From assembly GCA_964565805.1 (NCBI GenBank), contig CAZMGH010000048.1, forward strand, positions 1 to 14,737: a stretch of 14,737 nucleotides of DNA. Direction: 5' to 3'. Made by a program: the position numbers and the translations under genes. The notes below the pieces were generated by a model. The model worked only from the letters and a program-made list of their open reading frames with translations. It was not told where the DNA came from and searched no databases. Positions 1 to 5,672 of the stretch are shown here, piece after piece (positions within the stretch are counted from its first letter, which is position 1; each line of letters starts with the position of its first letter). Origin of the DNA: Catenibacillus sp964565805. GTDB taxonomy: Bacteria; Bacillota; Clostridia; Lachnospirales; Lachnospiraceae.

Positions 1-41
1 ATTTCGAGTGCAGCTCGTTATGACCACTTCGATACCACTCC
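1..41 (-). tRNA. tRNA-Ser(CGA), 5' half only (cut by window start)
   Basis: Read on the minus strand from 41 to 1, the sequence is the 5' half of a tRNA. It has a 7-nt acceptor strand GGAGTGG, then TA at positions 8-9, then a D-arm closed by TCG/CGA with an AGTGGTCATAA loop. The 5' anticodon strand CTGCA and the loop CTCGAAA follow, giving anticodon CGA, which reads the serine codon UCG. The 3' anticodon strand begins with T at the window edge; the long variable arm expected for tRNA-Ser, the T-arm and the acceptor 3' strand lie outside. The serine identity rests on the anticodon and on the overall resemblance to bacterial tRNA-Ser. Confidence 0.88.
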
Positions 42-105
42 GTGTGTTTATCTTCATATCAGTCCTCAAAAACACCTTGGAAAAAGGAGGAGCTGACGCT
101 CTTAT

Positions 106-134
106 ATTATATAGCCTGAAATGAATTTTGTCTA
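106..134 (-). promoter_or_regulatory. Promoter for tRNA-Ser
   Basis: On the minus strand a -35 TAGACA (134-129, five of six consensus bases) is followed after exactly 17 bases by a perfect -10 TATAAT (111-106). Transcription should begin near 99, leaving a leader of about 58 bases before the tRNA 5' end at 41. It is divergent from, and only 16 bases away from, the relQ promoter. Confidence 0.7.
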
Positions 135-150
135 TAGTTTTTTCACGCCA

Positions 151-179
151 TTGCTCCATTGCGGTCCGTATGTTATAAT
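151..179 (+). promoter_or_regulatory. Promoter for the small alarmone synthetase gene
   Basis: A -35 TTGCTC (151-156) and a perfect -10 TATAAT (174-179) are separated by 17 bases. The predicted start near 186 lies upstream of the ATG at 214 and downstream of the alternative in-frame ATG at 121. It therefore decides the gene start: initiation at 121 would require transcription from further upstream. Confidence 0.7.
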
Positions 180-213
180 TAAGAAAACAAAAGCAAAGGA
201 CGGGGTGGGTACG

Positions 214-882
214 ATGACAGAATTGGAGAAGGTACTAAGTGCTTTTGGCGGAGAAGAGGATAATGTTGAAAATCACACACAGATGCGGCGGGATTTTGAA
301 GAAGCCATGATGATGTATGAGGGAGCAATCCGGGAGGTGCGGACAAAACTGGAGGTGCTCAATGACGAATTTAAGATCCGGAGCCGGAGAAATCCTATCC
401 ATTATATTAACAGCCGGATCAAAACCCCGGCCAGTATCCTGGAAAAGATGAAGCGGAGAGGCTACCCGATGACCATGGAATCTTTGCGTGATAATATGCA
501 TGACATTGCAGGGATTCGTGTAATCTGCGCTTATGGCTCAGACATTTATTCCATTGCAAAGATGTTGATGAAGCAAGATGACGTGATGGTCCTTATCGTA
601 AAGGATTACATAAAAAATCCAAAGCCTAACGGATACAGGAGCCTGCATCTGGTCATTGAAATACCCGTGTACTTTTCAGATAAAAAGCAGTTTATTAAAG
701 TGGAAGTTCAGATCCGAACCATGGCCATGGATTTCTGGGCCAGCCTGGAGCACCAGATCCGCTACAAAACCAATGGAAAGCCCAGCAAGGAGATTTCCAA
801 AGAGTTGCGGGAATGTGCCGAGATCATCCATGATACGGATGCACGGATGGAGCGGCTGTATAATACCGTGCAGGCCCTGTGA
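214..882 (+). CDS. relQ: Small alarmone synthetase, RelQ/YjbM type (GTP pyrophosphokinase)
   Basis: A 222-residue stand-alone synthetase that transfers pyrophosphate from ATP to GDP or GTP, making (p)ppGpp in the cytoplasm. It holds only the RelA/SpoT nucleotidyltransferase fold. Visible motifs are RIKTPASILEK (68-78, ATP-binding basic residues), DIAGIRV (97-103, metal-binding Asp), NGYRSLHL (139-146) and VEVQIRTMAMDFWASLEH (163-180, catalytic Glu). There is no HD hydrolase domain and no TGS or ACT region, and the length matches the 210-220 residues usual for RelQ. The AMDFWASLEH segment favours RelQ/YjbM over RelP/YwaC. The frame is open back to ATG 121, but the promoter at 151-179 supports ATG 214. 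The ribosome binding site is poor: GGTGGG at 204-209, four bases from the ATG. It is monocistronic, ending at the terminator at 885-927. Confidence 0.93.
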   Translation: MTELEKVLSAFGGEEDNVENHTQMRRDFEEAMMMYEGAIREVRTKLEVLNDEFKIRSRRNPIHYINSRIKTPASILEKMKRRGYPMTMESLRDNMHDIAGIRVICAYGSDIYSIAKMLMKQDDVMVLIVKDYIKNPKPNGYRSLHLVIEIPVYFSDKKQFIKVEVQIRTMAMDFWASLEHQIRYKTNGKPSKEISKELRECAEIIHDTDARMERLYNTVQAL

Positions 883-884
883 CT

Positions 885-927
885 AAACGTCCCGAAGAAG
901 ATTTAATCTTTGGGGCGTTTGATTTTT
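885..927 (+). terminator. Rho-independent terminator after relQ
   Basis: AAACGTCCC (885-893) pairs with GGGGCGTTT (912-920) over nine positions with one G-U pair. An inner AAGAT/ATCTT hairpin with loop TTA continues the stem, and the T-rich tail GATTTTT follows. It starts two bases after the stop codon. Confidence 0.75.
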
Positions 928-952
928 GCGTAATACGTCTGGCATATCGTTG

Positions 953-986
953 ATCGGATAGGGAAAGGAATCTTCTCCTATCCGAT
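953..986. repeat. 10-bp perfect inverted repeat of unknown role
   Basis: ATCGGATAGG (953-962) and CCTATCCGAT (977-986) form perfect arms around a 14-base loop. Neither strand has a T-tract after the hairpin, so it does not look like an intrinsic terminator. It abuts the stop codon of the minus-strand helix-turn-helix remnant (987-1133), and may mark the point where that gene was broken. Confidence 0.5.
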
Positions 987-1133
987 TCAAAGCAGGATTG
1001 TTTCCTGAGGAATATTCCTGTCGCCATTTTCATAACGGACATAGATCCTTTGTGTTGCATGGATATATCGCGTGATCTGAGCCTGAGCTAAGTCATGATC
1101 CTCTCTCAGATTGCGCGGCTGTTTAAGCTTCAT
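987..1133 (-). pseudogene. Truncated XRE-family helix-turn-helix regulator
   Basis: On the minus strand a 48-codon frame runs from ATG (1133-1131) to TGA (989-987), with GGAG (1145-1142) eight bases before the ATG. The peptide has the typical XRE/HTH_3 pattern: NLREDHDL (8-15), then QAQITRYIHATQR (17-29, helix-turn-helix core) and YVRYENGDRNIP (31-42), the conserved turn before helix 4. It stops after ETILL, about where helix 5 would begin; intact domains need roughly 55-65 residues and usually carry more protein behind. I infer a broken gene, the break lying at the 953-986 inverted repeat. A functional micro-regulator cannot be excluded because the start and ribosome binding site are intact. 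The family call is firm from motif resemblance; the target is unknown. Confidence 0.6.
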
Positions 1134-1215
1134 GTTGATCGCTCCGCATGTCATATGGAAGACTTGTCATGTCAGGACGGTGCTTTACTGCCGGAGTATG
1201 CGGCAGATCCATGAC

Positions 1216-1353
1216 ATGAAGAAAACCAGTGAGACGACTTCTGTGGAAGATACGTTGGCATATCTGGAATCTTTTTTGAGGCAGCAACTATTCAAGGCGG
1301 CTTCTTGTAAGGCGAAAACCGGACAAGGAGCCTTTCTGAACGGTTACAAGTAA
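1216..1353 (+). other. Unrecognised ORF end, probably gene debris
   Basis: The region between the helix-turn-helix remnant and the next promoter contains one open stretch ending at TAA 1351-1353. Its last 45 codons (from ATG 1216) read plausibly as helical protein (VEDTLAYLESFLRQQLF), but no ribosome binding site precedes any start and I recognise no family. A terminator-like hairpin begins 22 bases after the stop, so this may be the 3' remnant of a lost gene. I see no other support for coding here. Confidence 0.18.
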
Positions 1354-1374
1354 AGACATCATTTTATCACCGTG

Positions 1375-1407
1375 GCGGTCCATTAATGGGTGGCCGCTTT
1401 ACTTTTG
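1375..1407 (+). terminator. Probable intrinsic terminator of a lost gene
   Basis: GCGG (1375-1378) pairs with CCGC (1394-1397), and TCCA with TGGG around a TTAA loop, leaving a three-base bulge. The T-rich tail TTTACTTTTG follows. It is oriented to end plus-strand transcription before the surface-protein cluster begins. Confidence 0.45.
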
Positions 1408-1442
1408 TTCGGATCATGTCGGAATTTGTCGATGAATATTAA

Positions 1443-1471
1443 GTGAAATTTGCTGTCATATCGTGTATAAT
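1443..1471 (+). promoter_or_regulatory. Candidate promoter for the kinase/adhesin cluster
   Basis: A perfect -10 TATAAT (1466-1471) stands 17 bases after GTGAAA (1443-1448), which matches four of six -35 consensus bases. It would give a leader of about 180 bases before ATG 1659. The rest of 1472-1644 is AT-rich with no feature I can name. This is the only reasonable promoter I see upstream of the cluster. Confidence 0.35.
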
Positions 1472-1658
1472 GGCATCATACTGTTCAATATAAAACATTT
1501 CAAATAGCTGGTCTTTTTTTCAAAGATTTTATCTATAAATGTTTCTCGTATTTCGTCAGAAAACACATACTCATGTAACATTTGATGTAATGTAACACAT
1601 TCCATTGTCTCTGCAACTTTATTAAACTTAATTTAACATTGTACAGGAGGAAAATGCC

Positions 1659-2235
1659 ATGAAAAGAACAAAAATCTTATCGCTGCTTTTGGGACTTTGT
1701 ATGGTGCTTGGATTGTTCTTTACACCTGCTTACCCGGTTATGGCAGCAGAAACAAATGAAAACATTCTTGAAGCCCGTAAGGGTGTATTGCAAATGGCCG
1801 CTGTGATCAAAATTGATGGAGAGGAGACAGCTTACACATATGTGGGTACCGTTTTCCTTGTAGGCAGTACCGATGGAGTTCAGACAGTGATGATGTGACA
1901 ACGACCCAGGAGGTTTATGCTTTAGGATTCCCCCATTTCCTGTATTACCCACTCTGCCCAGGTTACCTATGGTAATTCCGGCGGGCCAGCGGGCCATTAG
2001 TCGATCAAAACGGCTATGGTATTGAGTATATCCGGGCAGATGATTTACCGAAACAAGGATTTTGAATAGCGGCGCCGGTATACAACTGTCCTTGGCGTGG
2101 GGGAGTGCCTCCTGCATCGTTAGTGCGCAGCAAGAACGGAGAAAGGGTGACGGTTAATAGGCAGAATAGGAACATTTGCTTAAGCATGGTGATACGATCA
2201 AACTTGCGGATGAGGAATTCAGATTTCAAATGTAA
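1659..2235 (+). pseudogene. Decayed secreted trypsin-like serine protease with FHA-domain remnant
   Basis: The start is intact: AGGAGG (1645-1650), ATG 1659, and a clear signal peptide (basic MKRTK, a hydrophobic stretch, then VMAAE). The protease N-terminus follows (EARKGVLQMAAVIKI, then VGTVFLVGS) until TGA at 1896. Homologous pieces then appear in other frames: TTTQEVYALGFP from about 1898, AQVTYGNSGGP at 1956-1988 (the catalytic-serine motif GNSGGP), and PLVDQNGYGIEYIRADD from 1994. Further on, NGERVTVNRQ (about 2135) and then HGDTIKLADEEFRFQM, ending with TAA 2233-2235, match the end of an FHA phosphothreonine-binding domain. The segments that should carry the catalytic His and Asp and any membrane span are missing. 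It therefore carries several deletions and frameshifts rather than a single sequencing error. It sits at the head of the phosphatase/kinase genes, and was probably their membrane-linked, FHA-bearing partner. The order signal peptide-protease-FHA is inferred from these fragments. Confidence 0.75.
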
Positions 2236-2254
2236 TATAACAGGTGGATGCGAC

Positions 2255-3031
2255 ATGGATTTTTTGATTGCGGCACACAGCGATGTGGGAATTAAAAAAA
2301 AGACAAATCAGGACTCATTTCTTGTAAAGGTGGCGCAGACAAAACTGGGAAAGGTTTGTTTGTGCGTCGTCTGTGACGGCATAGGCGGCCTTTCTAAAGG
2401 AGAGTTGGCCAGTACAGCCGTGGTTCGGGTGTTTAACCGGTGGTTTGAGGAGGACTTTCCGGATATGCTGAGAAACGGATTTGATCCGGATGAATTAAGG
2501 CTGTCCTGGGATAACATCGTCCTGGAGCAGAATCAGGTTTTGGCCAGCTATGCCTCACGTCACGGAACGAGGATGGGGACAACAGTCTTAGTTCTTCTGA
2601 TCATTGATAATCAGTATTTTATTATGAATGTAGGTGATTCCAGAGTATATCTTCTTAATCAGCAAATAAAATCTCTGACAAAGGACCAAACCTATGTCCA
2701 GTATGAGGTGGATCTTGGACACCTCACCTTGGAGCAGGCCTGGAATCATCCCCAAAGCAATGTGCTTCTCCAGTGCGTAGGCGCTTCGGAGGTGGTAACA
2801 CCGGATTACTATTGTGGACGCGTGGAGCCTGAAACTATCTTTGTTATGTGCAGCGATGGATTCCGCCATGTGATCTCACCTGATGAGATTTATGGGGCGC
2901 TGGCTCCTCAAACTGCCAGAGATGAGCTGACCATGAAGAATAACGCTGTGATGCTTACTGAGTTAAATAAACAGCGTATGGAAGTGGATAATATTTCTGT
3001 GGTTGTTATACGCATATGTCAGGAGGGATAA
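2255..3031 (+). CDS. PP2C-family Ser/Thr protein phosphatase
   Basis: A 258-residue cytoplasmic metal-dependent phosphatase that should remove phosphate from Ser/Thr substrates of the kinase encoded next. Family motifs appear in order: KKKTNQDSF (14-22), VVCDGIGGLSKGELAS (38-53, metal-binding Asp41), GTRMGTT (104-110), NVGDSRVYLL (125-134), VMCSDGF (197-203, Asp201) and VDNISVVVI (244-252, Asp245-Asn246). All expected metal ligands are present, so it should be active. The frame is open back to ATG 2105, but the PP2C fold begins at ATG 2255, preceded seven bases earlier by AGGTGG (2242-2247). The longer version would merely include the FHA debris of the preceding pseudogene. Three bases separate its stop from the kinase start, so the two are almost certainly co-translated, like PrpC/PrkC pairs elsewhere in Firmicutes. 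Confidence 0.95.
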   Translation: MDFLIAAHSDVGIKKKTNQDSFLVKVAQTKLGKVCLCVVCDGIGGLSKGELASTAVVRVFNRWFEEDFPDMLRNGFDPDELRLSWDNIVLEQNQVLASYASRHGTRMGTTVLVLLIIDNQYFIMNVGDSRVYLLNQQIKSLTKDQTYVQYEVDLGHLTLEQAWNHPQSNVLLQCVGASEVVTPDYYCGRVEPETIFVMCSDGFRHVISPDEIYGALAPQTARDELTMKNNAVMLTELNKQRMEVDNISVVVIRICQEG

Positions 3032-3034
3032 AGG

Positions 3035-4930
3035 ATGCTTTCAATCGGTTCGGTTGTTGATGGAAAATATAAAGTGCTCAACAAGATCGGTCAGGGAGGC
3101 ATGAGCGTTGTTTATCTGGCACTGAATGAGCGGGCAAACAAAACATGGGCCATTAAAGAGATACGAAAGGATGGCATTCAGGACTTTGCTACGGTGAGAC
3201 AGGGCCTGATTGCTGAAACCAATATATTAAAAAGCCTGAATCACAAGTATCTTCCAAGCATTGTAGATGTGATCGATGATAAGGATACATTTCTCATTGT
3301 TATGGATTATATTCAGGGAAAATCGTTAAATACAGTACTTAAAGAAAGTCTTGAGAATGAAGGTTTTCCGATTTTTGTTGAAGATGTAATTTCCTGGGGA
3401 AAACAGCTGTGCGATGTACTTTACTATCTTCACACCCGTCCTCAGCCGATCATTTATCGGGATATGAAGCCGACCAACGTAATGCTTAAGCCGGATGGAG
3501 AAATCTGTGTGGTGGATTTTGGTACTGCCCGCGTTTTCAAAACCGGAAATACAGAAGACACCACCTGTCTGGGTACGCCGGGCTATGCGGCACCGGAACA
3601 GTACGGGGGTAACGGACAGACCCGTCCACAGACGGATATTTATAATCTGGGAGCTACACTTCATTATTTGATTACAGGACGGGATCCGGCAGCAACACCT
3701 TTTAACTTTCCAAAGATCACTCAGTGCCGCCCTACACTTCTGGAAGAAACTCCCAGGGAACTGCGGGGAAAGCTCCTTGGCCTTGAGATGATCATTGACA
3801 AGTGTACTCAGTATAATATTGAGGATCGGTATCAGTCCTGTGTGGTGCTTAATTATGATCTGGAGCATCCGGAAGAGCTGGGTATGCCTTACAGAAAGTC
3901 TCTGAAAAAGAAGTTTTACTCTTTTGTAGGATGCGCGGTCATGGCTGTAATCCTTGGCGGCGTTTCACTTTTTGGCCTGGGGATGGAAAACAGTACCACA
4001 AAAAGCGGCTATGATTACTATCTTTCCAGCGCCCAGACGGCATCAGATGAAGAAAAAATAGAGCTTTACCGCAGCGCCATTGCCTTAAATCCTACCCGGG
4101 AAGATGCCTATTTAGATATGTTGGATACTATGGTTTCGGACAATGATTTTTCATCAGATGAAGATGTATACCTGACCTCTGTATTAAACTCAAAAGATAA
4201 TGGCCGGGACCGGGATAACCGTACGTATTTACAGGCGAATCGCAGCGGTTATGTGGAATTTTCTTATCAGCTGGGGCTGGCCTACTATTATTCTGTAGGC
4301 AGTAACGGGGACAAATCATCCGCAGTAGGCTGGTTCCAGAACGTCATTGATGCGGACATGGACGATCTGGATATGGGAAAAAATGATGAATATAAGTATG
4401 CCTGGCAGGCGCGGGCACAGATTTTAGGACGGATCAGCGCTTACTATAAAAATAAGATTGGTGTTACCAATAAAGCCGGAGATGCAGAGGTTTCCTATGC
4501 AGATTACTGGAATGACCTGATGTCTTTGTTTGATTCGGATGCTATCGGAAAGGATAATGATATTACAGATCTTCGCCTTTATAGTGAGATCGTTTATCAG
4601 ATTTACTCACGGACGGTAGAATTTAAAAATGAGGCTGGAATCGGCCAGGAATCCATGGAGCAGGCATTGACGGATATTGAAAGCCGCATCGCCTCTATGA
4701 GTATTGAAGGAAATGTTCAGGCCATGGAACTGGCAGCAGATATTGAAGGAAACATTGAGCGGGCAAGGAAAAATATTGCAGCCACCTTTTCAAAAAACGG
4801 GGACACGTCACAGACAGTAGAAGATAACAGCGGCAGAGGGGCTTCGTCACAAGCTTCCGGAACTGATGGCAGCGCAGATGCCAGCGGTTCAGACTTTGAT
4901 GAAGGTATGCAGGAAGGAGGCGGGGAATAA
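3035..4930 (+). CDS. Membrane Ser/Thr protein kinase with TPR-like outer domain, no PASTA repeats
   Basis: A 631-residue eukaryotic-like kinase. Catalytic domain, about residues 11-280: Gly-loop IGQGGMSVVYLA (18-29), Lys41 in WAIKEI, Glu61 of helix C, YRDMKPTNVML (141-151, catalytic Asp143), VVDFGTARVF (159-168, DFG) and LGTPGYAAPEQY (179-190). All key residues are present; the HRD His is Tyr141. A basic juxtamembrane stretch (RKSLKKKF) precedes one membrane span at about 293-316. The outer part (about 320-631) has helical repeat-like segments such as EKIELYRSAIALNPTREDAY and YQLGLAYYYS, suggestive of tetratricopeptide repeats. It ends in a Ser/Gly/Asp-rich tail. Clostridial PrkC kinases usually carry PASTA repeats here, so the sensed ligand is probably not muropeptide. 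AGGAGG (3021-3026) sits eight bases before the ATG. The stop overlaps the next start as TAATG. Confidence 0.94.
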   Translation: MLSIGSVVDGKYKVLNKIGQGGMSVVYLALNERANKTWAIKEIRKDGIQDFATVRQGLIAETNILKSLNHKYLPSIVDVIDDKDTFLIVMDYIQGKSLNTVLKESLENEGFPIFVEDVISWGKQLCDVLYYLHTRPQPIIYRDMKPTNVMLKPDGEICVVDFGTARVFKTGNTEDTTCLGTPGYAAPEQYGGNGQTRPQTDIYNLGATLHYLITGRDPAATPFNFPKITQCRPTLLEETPRELRGKLLGLEMIIDKCTQYNIEDRYQSCVVLNYDLEHPEELGMPYRKSLKKKFYSFVGCAVMAVILGGVSLFGLGMENSTTKSGYDYYLSSAQTASDEEKIELYRSAIALNPTREDAYLDMLDTMVSDNDFSSDEDVYLTSVLNSKDNGRDRDNRTYLQANRSGYVEFSYQLGLAYYYSVGSNGDKSSAVGWFQNVIDADMDDLDMGKNDEYKYAWQARAQILGRISAYYKNKIGVTNKAGDAEVSYADYWNDLMSLFDSDAIGKDNDITDLRLYSEIVYQIYSRTVEFKNEAGIGQESMEQALTDIESRIASMSIEGNVQAMELAADIEGNIERARKNIAATFSKNGDTSQTVEDNSGRGASSQASGTDGSADASGSDFDEGMQEGGGE

Positions 4931-5565
4931 TGGGCGCGCAGGGTTACGAAGGCCTTGTCAGTCTGTATCACGGAATATTCCTTTACTGCGGCATAGCCGC
5001 TATCCTTTTTTTGGCTGCTACCATCCTGTTATTTATATTTTTAAGGATTCCCAGAGTTTTTTTCGAGCTGACCGGACGGGCAGCAAAAAAAACCATTGCC
5101 CAGATGTCAAAGGCCGGAGCGGCCAGCGGCAATCGTAATACTTCCCGCCGGCTTGGAGATGATGGCCGCCGCCATCGAAAAAGCCGTACCGGAGCTCTGG
5201 GCACCTTAAAGCTCCGCAGGAAAAGCGGCAGTCTCTCCGGCGGTCTTACTACAGAGAAGATGGTACGTTCCGGAGGGATGGGCGGCGCCTACGAGGAACT
5301 GGAAGGGATGATGCCGGGAACCCCGGCGGCAGAGAACATACGGAATCCGGCGGCTGTGAACATTGGCACATCTCCTTCAGGCGGATTCACTGGAAATGGC
5401 TATGCCACAGATGACAGCGGAGCAGCGCCTACGGATATTCTGAGCTTCGGACCTGCGATGGCTCAAGGCCCGGACAGTATGCCAGGGCAGATCATGACCG
5501 ACGGGACAGGAGACTTTGTGGTGTTAAGGACGATTATGGAAATTCATACAGATGAGGTGATCTAA
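4930..5565 (+). CDS. Single-span membrane protein with basic cytoplasmic tail, unknown function
   Basis: I do not recognise a named family. The 211-residue product has a short N-terminus, one strong hydrophobic span (about 16-39) and then an Arg/Lys-rich stretch (about 50-100, including RRLGDDGRRHRKSR), which places the C-terminus in the cytoplasm. The rest is low-complexity, rich in Gly, Ala, Ser, Thr and Met. It ends in a compact conserved-looking segment, DFVVLRTIMEIHTDEVI (195-211). Several threonines lie in segments such as GLTTEKM (105-111) and could be kinase targets. Its start overlaps the kinase stop (TAATG), a sign of translational coupling and a shared role. By inference it is a substrate, adaptor or anchor for the kinase, or a partner of the giant surface protein encoded downstream. 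Base composition is similar to the neighbouring kinase gene. Confidence 0.8.
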   Translation: MGAQGYEGLVSLYHGIFLYCGIAAILFLAATILLFIFLRIPRVFFELTGRAAKKTIAQMSKAGAASGNRNTSRRLGDDGRRHRKSRTGALGTLKLRRKSGSLSGGLTTEKMVRSGGMGGAYEELEGMMPGTPAAENIRNPAAVNIGTSPSGGFTGNGYATDDSGAAPTDILSFGPAMAQGPDSMPGQIMTDGTGDFVVLRTIMEIHTDEVI

Positions 5566-5566
5566 G

Positions 5567-5665
5567 ATGGAGAGGAAGAATTTATGTTTCTTCTGTCATT
5601 CCATGGTCATTATATTTTTAATGGAGCAACCTATCAACATGTTTTTTCTGATAGGAAGGAGATAA
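5567..5665 (+). CDS. Possible 32-residue linking ORF (leader peptide or small protein)
   Basis: A short frame begins two bases after the previous stop. GAGGTGATC (5554-5562), a nine-base perfect match to the 16S anti-Shine-Dalgarno complement, lies four bases before its ATG. That sequence also encodes the Glu-Val-Ile end of the previous protein, so chance is possible. The peptide is hydrophobic and Cys/Met/Phe-rich, with basic ends (MERKNLCFFC to FFLIGRR). Its TAA (5663-5665) lies inside the AAGGAGATAA binding site of the giant gene. Its coding region contains the hairpin at 5630-5655. The arrangement would suit coupling of translation between the two flanking genes. No homology is known to me. 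Confidence 0.35.
   Translation: MERKNLCFFCHSMVIIFLMEQPINMFFLIGRR
5630..5655 (+). promoter_or_regulatory. Hairpin just upstream of the giant gene's ribosome binding site
   Basis: CCTATCA (5630-5636) and TGATAGG (5649-5655) pair perfectly over seven bases around a 12-base loop containing six T's. The right arm directly abuts the AAGGAG binding site (5656-5661) used by ATG 5673. It could modulate access to that site. No T-tract follows, so it is not a terminator. Confidence 0.4.
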
Positions 5666-5672
5666 TTAAGAA

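Noticed and set aside
84..91. A strong AAAGGAGG site on the plus strand
   Set aside because: No start codon lies at a usable distance, and the stretch is the complement of the tRNA-Ser leader.
121..213. A longer N-terminus for the alarmone synthetase starting at ATG 121
   Set aside because: The added 31 residues overlap a good promoter (151-179), lack a ribosome binding site, and precede the usual start of this family.
2105..2254. A longer N-terminus for the PP2C phosphatase
   Set aside because: These codons are the FHA and protease debris of the preceding pseudogene. The PP2C fold begins at 2255 with its own AGGTGG site.
3326..3868. A 180-codon open frame on the minus strand
   Set aside because: It is opposite the conserved catalytic domain of the kinase, with no motif or start signal.
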